A stretch of 64,000 nt of DNA. Origin: an uncultured Lachnospiraceae bacterium. Lineage in GTDB: Bacteria; Bacillota; Clostridia; Lachnospirales; Lachnospiraceae. Positions 54,101-61,300 of this stretch are shown in pieces; the first letter of the stretch is position 1, and every line of letters starts with the position of its first letter. The translations under genes were made by a program, and so were the position numbers. The notes beneath the pieces are model-generated. The model was given only the letters and a program-made list of their open reading frames with translations, was not told the origin of the DNA and did no database searches. The DNA is taken from contig CAJUFN010000012.1 in the NCBI GenBank assembly GCA_910585545.1, positions 4,948-68,947 of the forward strand, read 5' to 3'.

Positions 54101-55270
54101 CAGATTCGGATTCTCTGCTGACCATAACTTCGGACTTTCTACTGTCTGTGTCAGTTTAAATGTCTCCGTTTCCATAGATGCCACTTCATCAATCGCAATG
54201 CTTTCACCGCTAAGAATTTCATTTCCGTCTCTGTCCACTGCGCTAAGATCAACCGTCCAGCCGCTCTGTGCTTCTGAAGAAAGGTTTCTTACATCTACTG
54301 CTACACTTAAATCTGCATTTTCATAAGCATCGTCAAGGTCTGTACGTACGGTATAATCCTGGATCTGTACCAATGGTACGCTTGTCAGATATACGTCACG
54401 GAAGATACCGCCATCATAAATCATATCCTGGTCCTCAAACCATGTACCATCGCAGAATTTATGTACTTTTACCGCAAGAAGGTTCTCGCCCTCTTTTAAG
54501 TAATCTGTAATATCAAATTTGTGTGGGCTGAAGGTATCTTCGCTATAACCCACTTCTTTTCCGTTTACATATACATAATATGCAGATTCTACACCCTGGA
54601 AATTAATGTATACACGTCTTCCACTGTCTAATTCGTTTACTTCAAATGTTTTTCTATATAATCCAACCGGATTATAATTCGTAGGAGCATTCGGTGCGCC
54701 TACCCCAGAATCATATTTTGATTGCCAAGGCATCTGCGTATTCGTATAGATAGAAAAGTCAAAATCCTGTCTTGTCCAGCTCTTTGGTAACTGAACTGTC
54801 TTCCATCCATCTGCCGCATCCTGCTGATAGCCTTCTGTCATAAATCCATTCTCACCCATGAATTTCTGAGCCTGTTCCTGATTCTGAACTACCGTCAACT
54901 CCCAATCCTGTCCTTCTCCAGTCAGTAACTGAAAATAATCAGAATTTGTACGCGCATTGTAATCCCACACTGCGCCTGCCGCCGTAGCAGCATCCTGATA
55001 AGGAATAATAGAAGTGGAAGCATCTTCACGATTGATTGCAAAAACGTCCTCACCCGTAACTTCCTTACCGCTTAGATCCGTATAATCAGATCCTGTCCAC
55101 TCTTTGTGTGTGAATTTTGTCCCATCAACATCTGCCTTCACAGATTCAGCCGCCACTAAACCTTCCGACGAAGTTCCAGCTGCTTTTACACTGTATGTGT
55201 TAGCCGGCGCCATCGTCGCAATAACTGCTGTTGATAGAACGAGAGAAAGTATTCTTCTTCTTTTCCTCAT
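48137..55270 (-). CDS. Cell-wall-anchored GH2 beta-galactosidase with LamG and FIVAR modules
   Basis: 2377 aa. Signal peptide (1-30); LacZ-type sugar-binding and Ig-like domains (~140-430); catalytic barrel with acid/base Glu555 (WSIGNEMAY) and nucleophile Glu624 (YVMCEYAHAMGN). The barrel is interrupted at ~715-865 by a LamG domain and resumes with YGGDWGDVPND, NGLISPDRTPQPE. The LacZ small-chain domains follow (to ~1430). Then LamG 2 (~1495-1645), a Big-like Ig (~1660-1760), LamG 3 (~1820-2003), four FIVAR-type helical repeats (~2005-2285), a Ser/Gly/Asp-rich linker and the sorting signal KSAKTGD plus hydrophobic segment and KKKREF. It removes terminal beta-galactose from host glycans outside the cell. 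Confidence 0.93.
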   Translation of the reverse strand: MRKRRRILSLVLSTAVIATMAPANTYSVKAAGTSSEGLVAAESVKADVDGTKFTHKEWTGSDYTDLSGKEVTGEDVFAINREDASTSIIPYQDAATAAGAVWDYNARTNSDYFQLLTGEGQDWELTVVQNQEQAQKFMGENGFMTEGYQQDAADGWKTVQLPKSWTRQDFDFSIYTNTQMPWQSKYDSGVGAPNAPTNYNPVGLYRKTFEVNELDSGRRVYINFQGVESAYYVYVNGKEVGYSEDTFSPHKFDITDYLKEGENLLAVKVHKFCDGTWFEDQDMIYDGGIFRDVYLTSVPLVQIQDYTVRTDLDDAYENADLSVAVDVRNLSSEAQSGWTVDLSAVDRDGNEILSGESIAIDEVASMETETFKLTQTVESPKLWSAENPNLYALVLTLKDGEGNAVETLSTQLGFREIEFTRTEVDSNYRVTTREWEPVKINGQRLLLKGANRHDTDPFYGKAVPQETIFEDVKIMKQNNLNAIRTSHYSNDDYLYWLCNEYGMYMMGETNMECHAIMGNSNNIGLFYELGMDRTETAYKRLKNNPAIVIWSIGNEMAYTQDPNFGNGIFRDMIWYFKDNDPTRPVHSEGQNDGMGTDMGSNMYPSVGTVQGRAGSGKIPYVMCEYAHAMGNSVGNLKEYWDAVRSGDNMLGGFIWDWVDQSRAVDLADLGSTYGVTDRTGVDGKAVGDENNWNTDAGEGSLNGGTSFSGYTLMDNDSKYNSALSGTGKSFTFETIVKPASTAQNSVLIAKSDTQVALKTKSSGSGLEFFVYNNQSWKSTSCNFPENWVGNWHQVVGTYDKGEIKIYVDGEQLASNNVQDSIASTSSAIGIGYDTTHGRKLDGEMSVARIYNRALSADEIKAQNSVNPAITEEDESVLLWLDYADGHTEAQVRGWDYYGENDTHTNLYKDEIAGKFYGYGGDWGDVPNDNSFCENGLISPDRTPQPELMEVKYQYQNLWFDAEVADLDVRKVNVYNENNFTNLNEYDVTWSLTENGIEIDSGVVENPDVAPQKNGQIDVPFTMPKEIAPGSEYYLTISASLKEATDWAQAGAEMSWGQVKVPAQVEQAAPAVSEKEVSVTEAEDAWNVAGENFSFAIDKATGVMSNYMYDGKTLIEKGPAPNFYRGLVENDKNSFDGNWNGVEKNIQVESIDTAVNEAGQNVITANIVFPDAGNTKETIIYTINGDGEVTVKMSVDARNSGMGNFIKIGSLMTLPEGFENVTWYGNGPVETFNDRKTNARQGIYTSTVSDFFYPYLKVDDTGNLTDVKWMKIADEGLNNALLVAAKDVVEASALHFTPDDLNSTDHIYGLTPRKETIVNVGYGSLGTGGATCGPGPLSQYQLPSNKVYEWEFTLMPVASDADDKAVSDKAKAYRVVDSFDRTEYDKEQAAKLIEKIDSFVAYNYSQLEAAEKILAEVNAMPEAQAAIVGEERIALAAQYVEDVKALEGKETFIVDESQNGLLIPYDKKSSFGAKDGNVYMQGQMSIPFNEVLNPVLEGKNSFSIEAYINPEGTMDYNMVAGKGDYAFALRTKRGETLDFHIYAGGSWRPIEASIPSDKRADFVNKTHQVVGQYNAETNEIAVYLDGELLQKKATGTTEGVAHSDYNFTIGACPDTGRTSRHRVEGIHIYSKALTAEEVAAQYAAEPAITADDESVQLWVDFEKMEFQNKEQISEVAINPAAAEIEQGSSFEFALTTDNENAKVENAAWAVTDAEGNPAEGITVAADANDPAKAVVTVGRTAPAGTVVLKVTEVNGNSALTAQAQITVLEKAIAADELIKDSGKNGLNTLTPDTASYVAGENGKLTALNGYFSVNDPDQIVNDAMTGGNDFTVSSRVYVPASVKSNDTGVWDSHEKHNMIASIGDNSFAYRIYYDKNRNIIKIDAYISNGRSWEQVESATLEDDFFDKWHTIAATYDKNTLNIYVDGEVVGTKDELTIKNVNKTSDKFSVGYEPQKESTRQSELTFEQVVVYSEALDGEAIMAKHNAADENVVLWLDFDLEKDTVPAEDKSDLAALITYAQEQQESDDYKLLVPSVKAWFEAALAEAIAVNEDAAATQEEVDAAYENLLSKVHLLSFLGGDKTDLQKRYEELVNTDLSIYTEESAKKLSDALAAAKATLDDADALDAEVEKALEDLNNAAAGLELKEIVDKTRLEKLIGQANGYVEEEEASETDTFVPTTFENLEAMLAAANAVYGDDNATAEDVANAYKMLHEAIMKLRRTPDKSVLQGLLTQVESVDLTLYTEESAKAVKAAYDTALAVYVDVDANQAQIDAATDALKAALESLEENADEEPNTEVPGKTEEPGAADNSNGSSTKGEDDTKVASTGKTDSNDAGSKDTNGAVKKSAKTGDSANAAVPAAALLAAAAVVAAMKKKREF

Positions 55271-55321
55271 AACCTAACCTCCTTAAATAATAAATTTTCT
55301 CGATTAATTATTTCAAGCTTT

Positions 55322-55397
55322 ATTATATAGTAATTTCCCATAAAAATCTGTACATTTTTTTACTGTCTTTGTATATTTTTCTATTCTCTTTATATAT
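55322..55397 (-). promoter_or_regulatory. Promoter region of the GH2 gene with tandem 21-bp repeats
   Basis: Minus strand: perfect TATAAT (55322-55327) with no good -35. Two adjacent 21-bp direct repeats lie at 55356-55376 and 55377-55397 (ATATA.AAAGA...TA.AAAA in both). The near edge is about -41, suited to an activator. AT-richness makes chance similarity possible. The other bases between the two genes show nothing else. Confidence 0.4.
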
Positions 55398-55447
55398 TTT
55401 TACTATAATATAAAGCCCAAACAAAATAAGAAACTTTGCATACCACC

Positions 55448-55815
55448 TTACTCATGATTCACTTTTCTTCTCCATGCAGCGATTGCCGCAAGGACAGATG
55501 CAAGAACTGCTGCTGCCGGAATTGCTGCGTTTGCTGCATCCCCTGTCTTGGCTGCTGTTTTACCTGCCATATTACCTGCTGTTTTATTTGCGGCATTACT
55601 TGTTGTATTCGTTTCTTTTCCTGTACCCTCAGAAGCTACTTTAATTACTTTTTCCAATGCTGCTACCGCTTCATCTACTTTCTTCTGGTCTGCATTCTCA
55701 TCTTCGAATACTGCTACTGCTGCTGCATAAGCCGCTTTCACTGCACTTGCTGTTTTCGCACTGTATACGCTTAAGTCCATTGCTTTTACTTTTTCAAGTA
55801 ATTGATCTAATCGGT
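55448..55815. repeat. Near-duplicate of the GH20 gene 3' end
   Basis: About 370 bp at the end of the GH43-like gene closely resemble 58371-58790 (same codons over NKD.LDQLLEKVKAMDLS, TASAVKAAYA and the sorting signal), with short indels in the linker. Confidence 0.8.
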
Positions 55816-58069
55816 CTTTGTTTGGAATCTCTCTCAAATCAAAGATTGCTTCCTGCAATTTTGCATATGCAGAATTAATCATTTCTTTTACGGCATTCTC
55901 TCCAAGGTCAATTATCTCTTTTGCTTCTTTCAAAGCAGCTTCCAAAGCTTTTCTCGTCTCTTCTGTATATATATTTAAATCACGTTCTGCAAACTTATCA
56001 TAAGTACGCTGAAGTTTCGTAAGGTCTCCCTTATGCCAATTTAACAGATGCCCTGCCTTCAATAATTTTTCATAAACTTCTTCTATTTCAGCTTGTGATG
56101 CAAGTGCGTCTTCAAATACAGCCTTTGCATTCTTATAAGCGGTTTCATATGCAGTTCTTACTGCCAGAATAATATCCGAGTAATTTTCATCTGCCATCAT
56201 ATTCTCCGCATACTCAAGCAATCTCTTCAAATCACTCTTATCTAAATTTTTCTCTGACTTCACTTTAATGTTCAATCTTGCACCATAACCCTCTCCGGCT
56301 TCTTTACTGCCAAAATGCAGACGTTGTCCGCCTTCGGTCTCATTAAGTGCAAAACTTATGTAAGATTCCTCCGGATATGTTTCTTTAAACTGCTTCACAA
56401 GATCTGTCACATCAATGTCAATTACTTTTAATCCATCCTCTGTTTCAAATGGTTCTGACACAGCTGACATAGATTCAATGTTCTCTGCATCATAATATAA
56501 TTGTGGAAGATTTCTTCCGCTCAATTCTCCGTCTAATGCATTATCTTCACTTCCTATCCCTTCTGTCCAGTCAGAACCAGCCAGTACAACACGGATACTA
56601 TCTTGCTTCGCATCTCCTGCTTTCTTATCTAAATACACCAAAGATAACTGTGCGCTTTCAATTTCTTCTTTTGTATCATATTGAGAAATATCATATTTTA
56701 AAAATCCGATCTTACAATCATATTCCCAATCAAACTCAGGCTCTTTTGTCTCACCCATTCCGTTTTCCGAGAAAATGTTCTGCACCTGGATAAACTCCTG
56801 TGCCCCATAATTTTTGTCTCTTTCTTCATGCCATGTCTGAGAATTTGTATCCTCTTTAGGGAACATACCTTCATATCTTTGATTTGCAAATTCCCCCAAT
56901 TTACTGCCGTCAAATGGTACAACTACTATCTTGCTTCCGTGAGAATCATTTCCATAATCCTCTTCTTTTTCTACATCAATTACCGCAAACGTCATCGCCT
57001 TTAATGTTCCATCTTCGATATATATGTTCGGTCGTTCCAGCTTTGTCCAATTATTTTCTGTACCATCTTCGTATTTCATAAATGTCTCTTGCGGTGTATA
57101 TGCAGTTCCTTCCTGCAAAATCCAATTATTTAATCCATCTAAAGATGTAAGATAGTATGCCTTTTTGGCATCCCATTTATTTGCAATACAATGATATAAC
57201 CCATCCGAATACCAAATCACCGGATCTTCAATATTGCTGTTTGGCATTCCAGGAACATTCCACCATAGTCCCGTGCTATGTACATCCCATTCTCCTGCAA
57301 GGGAATCTGCTGTTGCAATATCACCGTTTCTATTGATTGCTTCATATTTTCCATCTGGTCTTACCATAATGCTAATATTAGACAAAGCAAAACTCCCTAC
57401 ATCTACATTTATTTTATCTAGATGTGTCCATGGCCCATTAAGACTTTCCGATACCTGAACCGTCCCATTCATCTCATCACGTCCAAATACATCACTTACG
57501 ACAATTGCATAGCGGTATCCCTCCTGATACAATTTATCATTTTCACTCAACTTAAATGGAAAGACATTATGTCCGGCTCCTCCATAATAATCCGGCCAAA
57601 GTAGCCCCTGATCTTCATATGGTCCATAAAAATTATCACTTGTTGCATAGACTGCCACAGAACTTCTCCATCCGCCATCCGGATCACCACCCCAATGTCC
57701 GTCTTCCTGTCCCCAGCGACTGGCAAACATATAATATTTTCCATTCTCTTCATCCTTGACAATACTTCCATCCCAATAAGAATAATCCGACATATCTTTG
57801 TCTTCCAGACCATTGTCCTGATCTCTCGGACCTACATCATAAGCGCCCCAACAATCTCTTGATAATTGTCCAATAATTGGCATCGGAAGAAAACAATCCA
57901 TAAATTGAGAAATTTCTTTCTCATCATCCCCTTCTTGAAAATTTGTGTTTAATGCAGGTACCCAAGGCTGCTCCGCTCGTACAATCGAACACTCCCCTAA
58001 AACTCCCACCGCCAGTATTGCTGACATAAACATCGATGAAAATACCTTTTTAATTCTTTTTAATTCCAT
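55448..58069 (-). CDS. Cell-wall-anchored GH43-like propeller glycosidase
   Basis: 873 aa. Signal peptide (1-32), a five-bladed propeller domain (~55-400) with GH43-type blades (YWDGSIVKDEENGKYYMFAS, GGAGHNVFPFKL, SNIEDPVIWYSDGLYHCIANKWD, KLERPNIYIEDG), and a DNRLRE/CBM-like beta domain (~410-620; IGFLKYDISQYDT...YGARLNIKVKSE). Three FIVAR-type repeats (~625-825) and the sorting signal AAKTGDAANAAIPAA, hydrophobic segment, RRK tail follow. Acidic residues at the usual GH43 positions are plausible, but the subfamily and substrate were not recognised. The 3' end closely matches the GH20 gene. It lies between the GH20 and GH2 genes. Confidence 0.82.
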   Translation of the reverse strand: MELKRIKKVFSSMFMSAILAVGVLGECSIVRAEQPWVPALNTNFQEGDDEKEISQFMDCFLPMPIIGQLSRDCWGAYDVGPRDQDNGLEDKDMSDYSYWDGSIVKDEENGKYYMFASRWGQEDGHWGGDPDGGWRSSVAVYATSDNFYGPYEDQGLLWPDYYGGAGHNVFPFKLSENDKLYQEGYRYAIVVSDVFGRDEMNGTVQVSESLNGPWTHLDKINVDVGSFALSNISIMVRPDGKYEAINRNGDIATADSLAGEWDVHSTGLWWNVPGMPNSNIEDPVIWYSDGLYHCIANKWDAKKAYYLTSLDGLNNWILQEGTAYTPQETFMKYEDGTENNWTKLERPNIYIEDGTLKAMTFAVIDVEKEEDYGNDSHGSKIVVVPFDGSKLGEFANQRYEGMFPKEDTNSQTWHEERDKNYGAQEFIQVQNIFSENGMGETKEPEFDWEYDCKIGFLKYDISQYDTKEEIESAQLSLVYLDKKAGDAKQDSIRVVLAGSDWTEGIGSEDNALDGELSGRNLPQLYYDAENIESMSAVSEPFETEDGLKVIDIDVTDLVKQFKETYPEESYISFALNETEGGQRLHFGSKEAGEGYGARLNIKVKSEKNLDKSDLKRLLEYAENMMADENYSDIILAVRTAYETAYKNAKAVFEDALASQAEIEEVYEKLLKAGHLLNWHKGDLTKLQRTYDKFAERDLNIYTEETRKALEAALKEAKEIIDLGENAVKEMINSAYAKLQEAIFDLREIPNKDRLDQLLEKVKAMDLSVYSAKTASAVKAAYAAAVAVFEDENADQKKVDEAVAALEKVIKVASEGTGKETNTTSNAANKTAGNMAGKTAAKTGDAANAAIPAAAVLASVLAAIAAWRRKVNHE

Positions 58070-58129
58070 GTTTCTTTCTCCTTCTAGTCTACTTTTTTAT
58101 TTCTTCGCCCTAATAATTTTTACCTTTTA

Positions 58130-58195
58130 AGTATACTTTTATATTTTTTGATTTTCCATGTGATTTTCTACGATATTTTTACAACTTTCTACGAT
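58130..58195 (-). promoter_or_regulatory. Promoter region of the GH43-like gene with 21-bp spaced repeats
   Basis: Minus strand: -10 TATACT (58130-58135) without a good -35. The decamer ATCGTAGAAA is present twice, at 58165-58174 and 58186-58195, exactly 21 bp apart; the near copy begins about -42. Same geometry as the repeats before the GH2 gene. Confidence 0.45.
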
Positions 58196-58232
58196 AATCC
58201 TTTTTTACAAACTATTCTCTGCCTTTCTGCAA

Positions 58233-58262
58233 AAGAAAAAAGAATGTGCTCCGCACATTCTT
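58233..58262 (-). terminator. Second terminator of the GH20 gene
   Basis: Minus strand: AAGAATGTGC GGA GCACATTCTT TTTTC. Core hairpin shared with 7265 and 63158. Confidence 0.8.
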
Positions 58263-58270
58263 ACGCCTAA

Positions 58271-58310
58271 GACAAAAAGAAAAGGCTACGACCCATATAA
58301 GATCGTAACC
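58271..58310 (-). terminator. First terminator of the GH20 gene
   Basis: Minus strand: GGTTACGA / TCGTAGCC stem with an 11-nt loop then TTTTCTTTTT. Tandem with the next one. Confidence 0.75.
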
Positions 58311-58370
58311 TCTTCCGCTCTAATTTACCTATTTTAACTAGTTCTTCTTTAACACTGCTTGCATATCACT

Positions 58371-61300
58371 TTACGCATGATTCGCTTTTCTTCTCCATGC
58401 AGCGATTGCTGCAAGAACAGATGCAAGAACTGCTGCTGCCGGAATTGCTGTGTTTGCTGCATCACCTGTCTTGGCTGCTGTATTGCCTGCCATTTTATTT
58501 GTGGCATTGCCTGTTGTATTTGTTTTGTTTCCTGTACTCTCAGAAACTACCTTATCTTCTGAGCCTGATGTTTCATCTGTCTCTTCAGATCCGTCCGCTC
58601 CCGCAATTACTTTCTCCAATGCTGCTACTGCTGCATCTACTTCCTTCTGGTCTGCATTTTCATCTTCGAATACTGCTACTGCCTGTGCATAAGCTGCTTT
58701 CACTGCGCTTGCTGTTTTTGCACTGTATATGCTTAAATCCATTGCTTTTACTTTTTCAAGTAATTGGTCTAACTTATCTTTGTTTGGTACTTCTCTTAAG
58801 CCAAAGATTGCGTTCAAAAGTTTCGTACGTGCTGCGTCAACTTCTTCTTGAAGTGTATTTCCTCCTGCTAGGATGTCTTCTGCTTCCTGCAGTGCTTCAG
58901 CAAATACTGTCCAGCTAGCTGGTGTATACTTCTCTGATTTTTCCTCTCTTGCAGTCACTACAAGGGATTCCAGTCTCTCCATATTTCCTTTGAATTCCAG
59001 AAGATGTACAATCTTAAGAAGTGCTTCATATGCTGCATCTACCTCCGCCTGAGTTGCTTCTGCCTTATCATTTACTGTAATTGCATCTGCAAGTGCTTTT
59101 TCAAACATCTCTCTTACTTTCGCAACTACGTATTTGTAACTTGTATCTTTTTTTGCTTTGTTTGCATAGTCGATAAGCGCTGCTAAGTCTTCCTTATCTG
59201 TTTCTTCAGATTCCGATTTTTTCTCTAACGCACTTACTGCCTCGTTTAATGCATCTAATCTGGCTTCTACAACTTCTTTCTTTGGCAGGATACTGTCGAT
59301 TACATCCTGTGTGCTCTTAATAACTTCATCTAATACAGCTACGCTTTCTTCCGTATAAAGACTCATATCCATTGCACTAATCTCATCTAATTTTTCCTGC
59401 AAAACAATAATATCTCCTACTTCATATAAAGGCTCCAGATTCTCAATTTCCCATAAAAGATCCTCTACCATCTTGTCTACTAAGTTCTGTTTACCCAGAT
59501 CATAGTCATAGCGAATATTTAAAATCCTATCAGAAACATACTCAAAATAAACAAAATCTTCTGGATTTAATAATTCTATCTTTTCTACTAACGCATTTAA
59601 TTCGCTGTAATCAGCAGGTTTATATTTCAAATAATCCATAGCGTCCCAAAGTGCAACCTCCGCATCGTCAAGCTCATCCTGAGTAGCTTTTGGATTATCC
59701 AGTATTGCTTCAGCTGCTTCTATCGCCGCAAGTAAATCAGCTGCTGACTCTTCTGTATAAAGATTTAGATCATACGATTTGGCATCTTCGAGTGTTTCCA
59801 TTAACCATCCCTTATATCCATACTTACTATCCAGTTTACCAATAGCATTTAAAACAGCATTTGCCATTGCATCTACTTCATTTTGTTTCGTGATATCCAA
59901 ATCATAAATAATTGCATCAAGTGCACTTTCCAGTATCTCGAAATTCAAATAGTCATCTGGATTCAATGCCTCTGCTTCCGCAACTGCTGCATCTACCTTG
60001 CTATAATCTGCTTTCTTATATACAAGATCTGTTTTCGCATCTATAAGTGTTTCTAGGGCATCTTCTACTTCCTCCACCCTAGGGACCAGGTTCGCCAATA
60101 CTTCTTTTGCTTTTTCTAAGGCTATCACAAATGCCTCTGCTGATGCTTCCGTATAATACCTCATATCAAGCTTATCAACTTCATCTACTAACATCTGCAG
60201 CTGCGTTTTATCGCCTAATTCAAATGCCGGAACAAGACTGTCAATTGCAGATAAAATAGTTTCTGCCATCGCGTCTACTCTGTCTTGATTCGTAATATCT
60301 AAATCATATACTACTGCCTCTATGGCATCTTCTACGCCTGAAAAATCAATATAATTTTCCGGATTTAATGCTTCTGCTTTAACAATCGCCTCTTCTACTC
60401 TACGGTAATCCGCAGCTCTGTAAACCAATTGCTCACTTGCTGTTAATAATAATGTCTCCGCTTCCTGTACCTCTTCCTGTGTAGAATTCGGATTTGCAAT
60501 CATTCTCCGGGCAATTTTAACTGCTTCATTTAATATCGCAACACTATCATCCGTATATAAACCTAAATCAATTTCTTTTATTGTTTCTAATGCCTCTTTA
60601 AGACTTTCCTTATCGGCAATATGCTCCTCTACGATCTTCACATACTGAAGATTTTCCACATCATGAATTAATTCATTGATAATGTCTGTATAAAATGCCC
60701 CTGCTGCATAATCTCCGGTATTTTCTTTCACATCGGCTATCTTAGCATTCAATTTATCGATATTAGACTGGTTATCTTCATTTACATCTATCGCAGCTAA
60801 CTTCGTTTCAATTTCGTCAATGACTATATTTAAGTCATTTTCATTATAATTGATCTTTACATTTGTTTTGATATCTTCTCTCGGAGATCCAAGTGCAAAC
60901 ATTACACGTTCAAATTCCTCATAGGACAATGGTTTTTCTTCACATTGGCCTCCCCATATAATGTATGAAAATACACCATAACGAGGGAATACGGTTCTTG
61001 CCAACACAGGTTCTGAAACTCCACCGAGAATATCAGACCAGATTGGGAACATCTGTCCCATTGCCTTGTCTTTATTTGCAGTGATAATTTCATCATCTGC
61101 ATATGTACTGGAACTTACAGAGTAATTATATCTCGTAAATTTCTCATACATTTCCTTCGGGAATGGATTTCTTACGGATTCCTTACGAGGCTGATACCAT
61201 AAGTTATGATAGTTTGTAGAAGAACTGGACAGTGTATGATATCCATCCTCCGCTGCCTGACTTCCTCGATAAGAACTTGTCCATCCGCCAGCCCAGAAAT

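Noticed and set aside
53390..54326. Long plus-strand frames inside the GH2 gene
   Set aside because: Mirror frames of a strongly coding minus-strand gene.
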